This document shows, one piece after another, positions 23,990 to 31,532 of a DNA stretch of 43,551 nucleotides. The notes under the pieces are model-generated. The model was not told the DNA's origin and ran no database searches. It saw only the letters and a program-made list of their open reading frames with translations. The translations under genes and the position numbers were made by a program. The DNA comes from Methylobacterium frigidaeris (GTDB lineage Bacteria > Pseudomonadota > Alphaproteobacteria > Rhizobiales > Beijerinckiaceae), in the NCBI RefSeq assembly GCF_022179185.1, contig NZ_BPQJ01000027.1, forward strand, positions 1 through 43,551. Direction: 5' to 3'. Each line of letters starts with the position of its first letter. Position 1 is the first letter of the stretch.

Positions 23990-24889
23990 ATGACGCGTAC
24001 CTTCGCCGCCTTCCTCCTGGCGGCCGCTCTCCTCGCCGGACAGGCAGAGGCCCGGGACGCCGCGCACGATCACAAGGTTGCCGTCGCTCCGCAATACGAC
24101 ACCACCCACGTCTACGTCGCCCCCGAGGACGTCGACCGCTTCGTCGCGAGCTTCACCGCCACCTTCGGCGGCAAGAGCACCAAGCAGGTCGTCGCGACCG
24201 TCACGCCGACGCCGTCGAGCACCACCTCGCAGCTGATCCAGACCCCGGTCGGCACCGTCTCGCTGTTCGGCTTCAAGACGCCGATCCCCTACCCCTTCGG
24301 AGCCGAGCGCACCGGCTACCTCGTCACCGACATCGATGCGGCGGTGGCGGCCGCCCGCGCCGCCGGGGCCGCAGTGATCGTCCAGACCTTCCCGGACCCG
24401 ATCGGCCGCGACGCCGTCATTCAGTGGCCGGGCGGCGTCAACATGCAGCTCTACTGGCACACCACGAAACCCGACTACGCGCCCTTCGCAACGGTGCCGG
24501 AGAACCGCGTCTACGTCTCGCCCGACAGCGTCGAGGCTTTCGTCGGGGGATTTCGCCGCTTCTCGCAAGGACGCGTGGTCTCGGACGAGCCCAGGGCTCC
24601 CGGCGTCGAGATCGGCCGGCCGGGCGACACCTACCGGCGCCTGCGCCTGACCTCGGAGTTCGGTCGCCTGACCGTGCTGGTGACCGACGGCCACCTGCCC
24701 TACCCCTACGGCCACGAGACCACCGGCTACGAGGTCGCCGACCTCGCCGACACCCTCGCCAAGGCGCAGGCCTCCGGCGCGAGCGTGCTGGTCGCGCCGT
24801 ACTCCGCCGGCGACCGGAATGCCGCGATGGTGCGCTTCCCCGGCGGCTACGTCGCGGAGATCCACGCATCCGGCGCAGCGGCACAGTGA
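23990..24889 (+). CDS. Exported VOC (glyoxalase-fold) protein with two repeats
   Basis: A 299-residue protein with a signal peptide (about residues 1-21, ending Gly-Gln-Ala-Glu-Ala). It contains two vicinal-oxygen-chelate-type halves (about 32-155 and 165-295), each with a His-Val-Tyr-Val/Arg-Val-Tyr-Val start, a Pro-Tyr-Pro loop, Thr-Gly-Tyr, and a Gly-Gly-(Val/Tyr) strand end. Several expected metal ligands are not obvious, so binding rather than catalysis is possible. GGAG precedes the ATG. The stop overlaps the porin start (GTGA at 24886-24889), which means translational coupling. A periplasmic binding or processing role for the substrate that enters through the porin is inferred. Confidence 0.8.
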   Translation: MTRTFAAFLLAAALLAGQAEARDAAHDHKVAVAPQYDTTHVYVAPEDVDRFVASFTATFGGKSTKQVVATVTPTPSSTTSQLIQTPVGTVSLFGFKTPIPYPFGAERTGYLVTDIDAAVAAARAAGAAVIVQTFPDPIGRDAVIQWPGGVNMQLYWHTTKPDYAPFATVPENRVYVSPDSVEAFVGGFRRFSQGRVVSDEPRAPGVEIGRPGDTYRRLRLTSEFGRLTVLVTDGHLPYPYGHETTGYEVADLADTLAKAQASGASVLVAPYSAGDRNAAMVRFPGGYVAEIHASGAAAQ

Positions 24890-26289
24890 GCGGCATACGG
24901 CCGGGCGTGGTCGTCGCGCTCTGCGTGCTCCTCGGCGCGGGCGCGCGCGCCGAGGATGCGACGTCCGACGCGGTCACCCGTCCGGCGACGAAGACGAACC
25001 GCTGGGCCGAGGACTGGTCGGGGCTCGCCGACCCGGCCAAGCGCACCCAGCCTTTCGACGACCTGAAATACATCCCGCTCTTCGCGGCCGACCCGAAGAG
25101 CTACCTGTCGCTCGGCCTGACCCTGCGCGAGCGGTTCGAGAGCAACCGCACGCCCGCCTTCGGCATCGGCGGGCCGCGGGGCGACGCCTACCTGCTGCAG
25201 CGCCTGCAGATCCACCTCGACGCGCGCCTGAACGAGAACTGGCAGATCTTCGCGCAGATCGAGGACGTGCGGGCGCCCGGCAAACGCGTCATCACCTCAG
25301 TCGACGAGAACATCCTCGACCTGCGCCTCGCCTTCCTGTCCTACAGCCGGACGGCTGAGGCTGGAACCTTCAAGGCGCGGGCCGGGCGGCAGGACTTCGC
25401 CTTCGACCTGCAGCGCTTCGTGTCCTCGCGCGACGGGCCGAACGTGCGCCAGTCCTTCGACGCGCTCTGGGCCGACTGGGAATCCGGGCCGTGGCGGGTG
25501 CTCGGCTTCATCAGCCAGCCGGTGCAGTACCGCTTCGTCGAGCCCTTCGACGACATCTCCACGAAGGCCTTCGCTTTCAGCACCCTGCGGGTCGAGCGCA
25601 AGGTCTTCGGCGATCAGGAACTCTCGGCCTATTGGGGCCTCTACGAGCGCGACGGCGCCCGCTTCCTCGACGCCACCGGCAACGAGAGGCGCCACGTCCT
25701 TGACATCCGCTATGCGGGCAGCGCCGGCGGGTTCGACTGGGACCTCGAGGCGATGGGCCAGTTCGGCCGCGTCGGCCGCGACGACATCGCCGCCTGGGCC
25801 GTCGGCAGCCGCGTCGGCTACACGCTCGCGGATCTCCCCTGGCTGCCGCGCCTCGGCCTCCAGGGCGACGCCGCGTCGGGCGACCGCCGCCGCGACGATG
25901 GCGTCCTCGGCACCTTCAACCCGCTCTTCCCGAACGGCTACTACTTCACGCTGGCGGGTTACACGAGCTATGCCAACCTTCTCCACCTCAAGCCGTCGCT
26001 GACCGTGCGCCCGGCCGCCGGCCTCGCGGTCAGCGCGGCTCTGGGGCTGCAATGGCGCCAGACCACGTCCGACGCGATCTACGTCCAGCCGAGCAACCCG
26101 GTGCCGGGCACGGCCGGGCGCGGGCATCTGTGGAGCGGCGCCTACGGCCAGCTGCGGGCGGATTACGTCTTCGCTCCCGGCCTCACCGGTGCGGTCGAGG
26201 CGGTCCGCTTTGCCGCCGGCGATACGATCCGCCGGGCCGGGGGAAAGGACGGCACCTATCTCGGCGTCGAACTTCGCTATGCGTGGTGA
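24886..26289 (+). CDS. Outer-membrane porin, alginate-export family
   Basis: A 467-residue beta-barrel protein started at GTG 24886, which overlaps the preceding stop by 4 nt. A signal peptide (about residues 1-22) is followed by an acidic, aromatic-rich body with alternating hydrophobic residues and closing strands that end Tyr-Leu-Gly-Val-Glu-Leu-Arg-Tyr-Ala-Trp, an aromatic C-terminus suited to barrel assembly. It resembles the alginate export (AlgE-like) family seen in many alphaproteobacteria, where such porins often take up rather than export solutes. It is the likely entry channel for the substrate of the YcaC, amidohydrolase and VOC set. Confidence 0.85.
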   Translation: MSGIRPGVVVALCVLLGAGARAEDATSDAVTRPATKTNRWAEDWSGLADPAKRTQPFDDLKYIPLFAADPKSYLSLGLTLRERFESNRTPAFGIGGPRGDAYLLQRLQIHLDARLNENWQIFAQIEDVRAPGKRVITSVDENILDLRLAFLSYSRTAEAGTFKARAGRQDFAFDLQRFVSSRDGPNVRQSFDALWADWESGPWRVLGFISQPVQYRFVEPFDDISTKAFAFSTLRVERKVFGDQELSAYWGLYERDGARFLDATGNERRHVLDIRYAGSAGGFDWDLEAMGQFGRVGRDDIAAWAVGSRVGYTLADLPWLPRLGLQGDAASGDRRRDDGVLGTFNPLFPNGYYFTLAGYTSYANLLHLKPSLTVRPAAGLAVSAALGLQWRQTTSDAIYVQPSNPVPGTAGRGHLWSGAYGQLRADYVFAPGLTGAVEAVRFAAGDTIRRAGGKDGTYLGVELRYAW

Positions 26290-26320
26290 CGCGCCCTCCC
26301 CTCGAACGGATCACCCTTCC

Positions 26321-26989
26321 ATGCGCCCGTCCCTCGCCCAGATCCTGAGCTTCGTCGGCGGCTACGTCGACACGCTCGGCTTCCTCGCCCTCCAGGGCCT
26401 GTTCACCGCCCACGTCACCGGCAACTTCGTGACCTTCGGCGCCGCGATGGTGCACGGCGCCACCGGTGCCTGGGCGAAGCTTCTGGTGCTGCCGGTCTTC
26501 TGCATCGCAGTTCTCCTGACCCGCCTGGCGAGCCGCCGCCTGGACGAGACGGGCCGGCCGGCCCTGCGTGTGCTGCTCGCCGCCCAATGCACCTTCTTGT
26601 TCCTCGGAGCGGTCCTCGCTGTGGCTCTCGGACCCTTCGCTGATGCCGATCGTCCGGCGGCGCTCCTTACCGGCATGGTGCTGGTCGCCGCGATGGCGGT
26701 CCAGAACGCTGCGCACCGGGCGCATCTGCCTGAGGCTCCGCCCTCGACCCTGATGACCGGGACGACGACGCAGATCATGATCGATCTCGCGGACCTCTTG
26801 CGGGGCGTACCCGCCGAGCACGCGGCAAGGAGCCGGATCGCTCGAATGAGCGCCGCCGTCGCGGCCTTCGCTCTCGGCTGCGGGCTTGCGGCTCTGCTCT
26901 ACTACCTCGTGGGGCTCGCAGCTCTCGCCCTCGCCCCTGCGCTGATCCTCGTCGCCGCCACGGATCCCGCTTCAGCAAAGGCTACGTGA
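26321..26989 (+). CDS. DUF1275 (YoaK-type) membrane protein
   Basis: A 222-residue protein with about six membrane spans. It shows the family features Gly-Gly-Tyr-Val-Asp-Thr-Leu-Gly-Phe near the N-terminus and Thr-Ala-His-Val-Thr-Gly-Asn-Phe-Val. The family is widespread and lacks a firm function; some members stand beside transport or stress genes. It follows the porin gene by 31 nt and is probably in the same transcript. The start lacks a strong ribosome-binding site, consistent with coupling or leaky translation. Confidence 0.85.
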   Translation: MRPSLAQILSFVGGYVDTLGFLALQGLFTAHVTGNFVTFGAAMVHGATGAWAKLLVLPVFCIAVLLTRLASRRLDETGRPALRVLLAAQCTFLFLGAVLAVALGPFADADRPAALLTGMVLVAAMAVQNAAHRAHLPEAPPSTLMTGTTTQIMIDLADLLRGVPAEHAARSRIARMSAAVAAFALGCGLAALLYYLVGLAALALAPALILVAATDPASAKAT

Positions 26990-27093
26990 TCCAGCGCCGG
27001 CGATACGTCTAAAACACCGGGCAATTCTGAAAGACCGCAGCCTGTGCCGTGCCATGCTGGCTGCACGCTGCGAAATATAAAGAGGGACGGAGC

Positions 27094-27957
27094 ATGACGT
27101 CGATCACGCATCACACCATCCGGGCAAACGGCATCCGGCAGCACTACCTCGAGGCTGGGTCGGGCCCCCCCGTCGTGCTGCTGCACGGCTTCCCGGAAAC
27201 GAGCTACGCCTGGCGCTACCAGATCCCGCCGCTCAGCCGACACTACCGCGTCATCGCACCAGATCTACGGGGCTACGGCGAGACCGACAAGCCGGCGAGT
27301 GGGTACGACAAGCGTACGATGGCGCAGGACATCGTCGCCCTCCTCGACGCTCTCGGGATCGACAGAATCGCCCTCGTTGGGCATGACCGTGGTGCCCGCG
27401 TCGCCACGCGATTCGCCAAGGACCATCCTGGTCGCCTCGACCGCCTGGTCGTGATGGACAACGTGCCGACCCGAATCGTGGCACGCAGCATGAACGCTCA
27501 GGTCGCCCGTGCCTACTGGTTCTTCCTGTTCCATCTCGTGCCCGACCTACCAGAGGCGCTGATCGCGGGCCGCGAAGACATTTGGCTACGCCACTTCTTC
27601 TCGGACTGGTGCTTCAACCCGCATGCCATCTCAGGCCCTGACTTCGATGCATACGTCGCCGCCTACAAGGCGCCCGGGGCCGTGCGTGGCGCAATGGCGG
27701 ATTACCGCGCCAACCAGGAGGACACGGCGCAAGATCTCGTCGACGCCGATGTGAAGATCGCCTGCCCGGTGCTGTCGCTGTGGGGCGCCGATTTCGGCGC
27801 CGTCGGCAAGACCTTCGACATGGCGGCCGTGTGGGCCGAGATGGCGAGCGACCTGCGCACCGCGGCAATCGCGCGCTGCGGCCACCTCCCCCACGAAGAG
27901 CAGCCCGAGGAGGTCAACCAACTGCTCCTCGATTTTCTGGCGGGCTGGGAGAAGTAA
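27094..27957 (+). CDS. Alpha/beta hydrolase with Asp nucleophile (haloacetate dehalogenase/epoxide hydrolase type)
   Basis: A 287-residue enzyme. It has the oxyanion motif His-Gly-Phe-Pro-Glu-Thr (31-36), the nucleophile Asp98 in Gly-His-Asp-Arg-Gly, and the catalytic His near 264 in Cys-Gly-His-Leu-Pro-His-Glu-Glu. The Asp nucleophile is shared by haloacetate dehalogenases and epoxide hydrolases. As I remember the fluoroacetate dehalogenases, a His-Trp pair that binds the halide follows Ala-Tyr-Trp; here that place is Phe-Phe, which argues against halide binding. It is better called an epoxide hydrolase-like enzyme until tested. GAGGGACGGAG lies before the ATG. It stands apart from the DUF1275 gene by about 100 nt. 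Confidence 0.85.
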   Translation: MTSITHHTIRANGIRQHYLEAGSGPPVVLLHGFPETSYAWRYQIPPLSRHYRVIAPDLRGYGETDKPASGYDKRTMAQDIVALLDALGIDRIALVGHDRGARVATRFAKDHPGRLDRLVVMDNVPTRIVARSMNAQVARAYWFFLFHLVPDLPEALIAGREDIWLRHFFSDWCFNPHAISGPDFDAYVAAYKAPGAVRGAMADYRANQEDTAQDLVDADVKIACPVLSLWGADFGAVGKTFDMAAVWAEMASDLRTAAIARCGHLPHEEQPEEVNQLLLDFLAGWEK

Positions 27958-28535
27958 AGCTGCCACGCCGTTAGACGGCCTTAGTGACGGCACGAGGCAA
28001 GCTCGGACTGGGCCAGAGCATTATCGTGCTGCAGCGTGCCGGAGGATGCGATCGAAGCCTCCTAATATAGGAATAGCTTAGGCCGTAGCGGGCGATCACT
28101 GCCACTTCATTGTCCGAAAGCGACGCCAAGGCGAGCACCGCCGGATGGCGGTCGGGGAGCAAATCGACGAAGTCGCGCCCATCCACGCCCCGCCAAGTGC
28201 CTGAAACTTGGCACGTCTGACCACGCGACTTCTGCCAACATGCCGCTTCAGGCGCACCCCACGAGCTGCAGCTCGTTCCACAGTGGTGACCGCGCTCTGC
28301 GGATCATGCCGCCGTCGGCCGAACGGACGCCGCACGCCGGGTATCAGGGTCCGGGCTGCCTACCGACTCTGGTCTCTGGCGTGGCGGAAACCCGCATCGC
28401 GCGGCCAAGTGGGAAATGGGCTACGACACGCTGATGTTGTGTCTGAGGCGAACGGAACATACCAACTAAAACCGTCCTCCGCCTGCACGATGTAGCGCAG
28501 AGCTTCTTCTCAGCTTAAAGAAAGAGCCACGCTCC
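27958..28535. other. Region of decayed or mobile DNA between the hydrolase and transposase genes
   Basis: A 578-bp stretch with no secure gene. It carries copy 2 of the dispersed repeat (28161-28279). A minus-strand frame at 27971-28186 can be read as 71 residues whose first half looks protein-like (begins Met-Asp-Gly-Arg-Asp-Phe), but it starts inside the repeat and has no ribosome-binding site. The rest (28280-28535) shows nothing recognisable. Confidence 0.45.
28161..28279 (+). repeat. Dispersed repeat, copy 2
   Basis: The same element as at 3866-3983, in the same orientation, with scattered substitutions. The hairpin with arms GCCAAGT/ACTTGGC is preserved. It lies about 260 bp from the decayed transposase gene, so a past transposition event may have placed it here. 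The two copies bracket 24 kb. Confidence 0.75.
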
Positions 28536-29643
28536 CTACGAGCCCCGAGCCTCCACCGCTAGCCATGCGGGACGGGGACCGCCGGGTAACACGCCGAAGG
28601 GCTGAACCGCAGACGCAAACCCCAGCAACGCGGCCCGCGGGCGACCCAGGCGGCCGACCTCGCTGTGCAGCACCCGCTCCAGGCGCAGGAACAGGCCCTC
28701 GATCCGCCAGCGCCGCCGATACACCTGCGCGATCTGTGCCGCGCTGACGCTCGGAGGCAGGTCGCTCCACAGCCAGATCCTCCGATCACCTTCCGTCGTC
28801 GGCGTCGTCAGGCTGAGCGCGATGCGCCGCCAGGGATCTGGCTCCCCTCCAGGGTGATGCTCTGCTCGCGCAACGTGCCAGTCTCACAGGAGCCGCACGC
28901 CTGCCACTCCCCCTGCGCGCCCAGGCGGGGATGATTGCCGTGCTGGCGCACCACGAAGTGGCTGCCCGCCGCGACCAGACCCTCCAGCCAGGTCCGGACA
29001 CAGAAGTGCCGGTCGGCGACCCAGACCTGGCCGGGCGCGGCAGCGTCCAGGAGAGCCCGGGCCAGCGTCCGCTCGTCGGCATAGGCCTCTTCGGCTGCCA
29101 CCAGGTCGACGGCCAGGCCGGTGTCAGGATCGTAGACGACCAGGGTCAGCCCCGGTAGGGCGGCGCCGCGATGCGCACGCAGAGGCTTCAGACGCTTCTC
29201 GCTGCCGGGCAGGTGGTTGCCGTCCAGCACGCGCATCGCAAACCCCGGCAGGGTCGGATGGCCGGTTCCTGCCGGGGTCATGACCGGCGCCAGTCGAGCC
29301 GCGCTGCCGCGCACGAAGGCGCGCAGCAGCGCGGGTTCGGTGCGGTTGACCTTGTCGTAGAGGGCGGGAAGCGAGACGGTCAGGTCTTCGGCTTCGCGGG
29401 CTGCCGCATGCAGGGACGAGCGCAGGCCGAGCGCCACAAGCATCATCAGCCTGATGACGGTGGAGAACTGCAACTCCCGCGTGTACTGCCACTGTCGATG
29501 CTGCTCGAACACCTCGTCGATCCAGCCGGCCGGCAGCGCGTGTCCAGCACCGTGCGGGCCATCAGGCTCGTCGGCGCATACTTCTCAAACCGTTCGATGA
29601 CGGCAGACCAGAGTGGATCGGACCCCTGCAATGCTTCAGACAT
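28536..29643 (-). pseudogene. IS4-type transposase, decayed by frameshifts
   Basis: Three frame segments together give one transposase of about 370 residues. The N-terminal 34 residues (from ATG 29643) are followed by a shift near 29537-29544. Then come 230 residues of the central domain, with the Val-Leu-Asp-Gly-Asn-His-Leu-Pro motif (first catalytic Asp) and Val-Trp-Val-Ala-Asp-Arg-His-Phe (second Asp). A second shift near 28833-28840 leads to the C-terminal part with Tyr-Arg-Arg-Arg-Trp-Arg-Ile-Glu, the Y-R-E signature with the third acidic residue. Each break is consistent with loss of one base. The C-terminus also departs from the family near 28610. The gene cannot make a working enzyme. 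Confidence 0.8.
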
Positions 29644-29650
29644 TGCAGGG
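29624..29650 (-). promoter_or_regulatory. Hairpin enclosing the transposase start codon
   Basis: Perfect 10-bp arms (CCCTGCAATG and its complement) with a 7-nt loop. The ATG of the transposase lies in the 5' arm, so the RNA would bury its start codon. In several insertion sequences such structures keep the transposase from being translated on read-through transcripts. Confidence 0.6.
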
Positions 29651-29747
29651 ATATAATGACGAGAACTGAACCTTAAAAGGCATGGCTCTCAGACTCGCAC
29701 GCCTCACGCCTCACGCCTCTTGTGAATCCTTTGAATGCGTCAGTACA

Positions 29748-30818
29748 CTAAAGCCTGGCATAGGCGAAGCGTCGGTCGCCCGGCGCGTGGCCGGCGAGCC
29801 AGTCGGCGCCGTGGCCTGCGTCGCGGCTGCCCGCCTGCCAGCGGTCGCGGATCGAGGAGGGCGAGAAGTCGAAGCTCTTGGCCGCGAGCTGGTCCGCCTC
29901 GGCCCGGTAGACGAGGTGCAGGAGCGTGACCGCCGGCCCGTGCGGGTCGAGCTGCTGGCGCAAGGCGTATTCGCGCTCCAGGCTCGCGATGGCCCGGCGG
30001 CCGGCGCTGGCGAAGATCAGGTCGTTCGCCCGCTCCAGGACGGCGTCGAGGGAGCCCGGGCGGGGCGCCCGGAGCCCGAACAGGTCGAGGGCGATGCAGA
30101 GGAGGTCCCGCGGCGGCTCGGCGGCGAAGACCGGATCGAGGGGCAGGTTGTTGGTATAGCCGGCATCGCAGAGCAGCCGTCCGTCCACTTCCACCGGCGC
30201 GAAGGCCGGGATGATCGCGGTCGACGCCAGGATGTGCTCGGGACGCACGATCTGGTGCGCGGTGTCGAAGTAGATCTCCTCGCCGGTGGTGACGTCGACG
30301 CACCCGATCGTGACGCGGATGTCGCCCCGGTTCAGCCGCTCGAAGTCGACGAGGCGCGTCAGGGTGTTCAGCAGGGGCGAGTGGTCGAACAGGGCCACGT
30401 CGTTCGGCACCCACGGCAGCGCCGACCACAGGCCGGGCAGGCGGTGCCGGAAGATGTTGGGGCGGCCCCAGGCCAGGGTCAGGAGGGCGTGCAGGCCGTT
30501 ATAGACCTGGCGCGGCTTGAGGAGGTCGGTGGCGCTCGGCGCGGTGTGCTGGGTCGCCTCGTCCCAGAATTGCCGCAGCCGCTCGACCCGGTGCTCCGGC
30601 GCGTTGCCGGCGATGATGGCCGCCGTGACCGCGCCGATCGAGGCGCCGACGATCCAGCCAGGCTGGATCCCGCGCGCCTGCAGCATCTCGTAGCCGCCGG
30701 CGTGATAGGCCCCGAGGGCATTGCCCCCGGCCAGCACGAGGGCGATGTCGCGCGGCCGCGCATCAGGGCGTGCGTCCTGGGGCGGGGCCGATCGGTCGGG
30801 TGAGGGGGATTCGGTCAT
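29748..30818 (-). CDS. Patatin-like phospholipase
   Basis: ATG 30818 is chosen as the first Met that gives a typical length (356 residues); the ribosome-binding site is weak, and 30869 is an alternative. The patatin fold is clear: oxyanion loop Gly-Gly-Asn-Ala-Leu-Gly-Ala-Tyr-His (31-39), nucleophile Ser60 in Gly-Ala-Ser-Ile-Gly, and catalytic Asp in Cys-Asp-Ala-Gly-Tyr-Thr-Asn-Asn (Asp-Ala-Gly rather than Asp-Gly-Gly). The C-terminal half matches the DUF3734-type extension. It hydrolyses acyl lipids, probably at the inner membrane. It is the last of three co-directional minus-strand genes and is 124 nt behind the histidine phosphatase gene. Confidence 0.9.
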   Translation of the reverse strand: MTESPSPDRSAPPQDARPDARPRDIALVLAGGNALGAYHAGGYEMLQARGIQPGWIVGASIGAVTAAIIAGNAPEHRVERLRQFWDEATQHTAPSATDLLKPRQVYNGLHALLTLAWGRPNIFRHRLPGLWSALPWVPNDVALFDHSPLLNTLTRLVDFERLNRGDIRVTIGCVDVTTGEEIYFDTAHQIVRPEHILASTAIIPAFAPVEVDGRLLCDAGYTNNLPLDPVFAAEPPRDLLCIALDLFGLRAPRPGSLDAVLERANDLIFASAGRRAIASLEREYALRQQLDPHGPAVTLLHLVYRAEADQLAAKSFDFSPSSIRDRWQAGSRDAGHGADWLAGHAPGDRRFAYARL

Positions 30819-30942
30819 GCTGTCCGGGTGAGAGGCGTCCGAGGCGGGCCCTGCCCGCACCGGCATCATCCCCGATGCGCCGCCGCGGTTCCCGGCCCGC
30901 GTGGCGGATGCGGGAACGGGCGCCTCACCGCCTTGACCCAGG

Positions 30943-31509
30943 TTAACGATCGACCGCCACCAGCCGCCCGGCCTCGTCCATCCGGCAGCGGACCCACTCG
31001 CCGTTGGCAAGGCTGCAGCCGGTGACCGCCATGATGAACCCCCAGTGGCACACGACCAGGGTGTGGGCCCAATCCGGATCCTCGGCCATCCCGGCCCCGA
31101 AGGCGGCGGTGCGCGCCGCGAAGAGGTGATCCGGCTCGTGGTCCTCCTCGTCGTCGGCCTCGCGCCACCAGACCTCGTCCATGTGGCTCAGATCGAGATC
31201 CGGCCAGGCGCGGGCGAGGTCGGTCCGGCAGGTGCCGATGTCGCAGCTCGCCCCCCGGCGCTCCCGCACCGCCGGCGTGACCAGGATGGGCAGATCCAGG
31301 CGGGCGGCGACCGGGGCGGCGGTCTGGAGCGCGCGGGTGAGCGGCGAGCACAGGATGCGCCGCAACCCCTCCCCCGCCAGGGCGCGGGAGGCGGCCTCCG
31401 CCTGCTCGTGGCCGAGCGGCGTCAGGGGCGCGTCGACGATGCCGGGATCGACACCCGTGGCGTGGTGGTGGAGGTTGAACTGGCTCTGGCCGTGGCGAAG
31501 CAGGATCAT
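30943..31509 (-). CDS. Histidine phosphatase family protein
   Basis: A 188-residue phosphoglycerate mutase-like phosphatase with the phospho-acceptor motif Leu-Leu-Arg-His-Gly-Gln-Ser (Arg5-His6-Gly7), the second His in Val-Val-Cys-His-Trp-Gly (about 155), and the acidic proton donor in Val-Arg-Glu-Arg-Arg-Gly. Its length fits small broad-specificity phosphatases. ATG 31509 lies 23 nt after the stop of the 589-residue gene, indicating one operon. It may remove a phosphate from the product of that gene. Confidence 0.9.
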   Translation of the reverse strand: MILLRHGQSQFNLHHHATGVDPGIVDAPLTPLGHEQAEAASRALAGEGLRRILCSPLTRALQTAAPVAARLDLPILVTPAVRERRGASCDIGTCRTDLARAWPDLDLSHMDEVWWREADDEEDHEPDHLFAARTAAFGAGMAEDPDWAHTLVVCHWGFIMAVTGCSLANGEWVRCRMDEAGRLVAVDR

Positions 31510-31532
31510 GGCGGGGAAGGTAGGGCGCGTCC

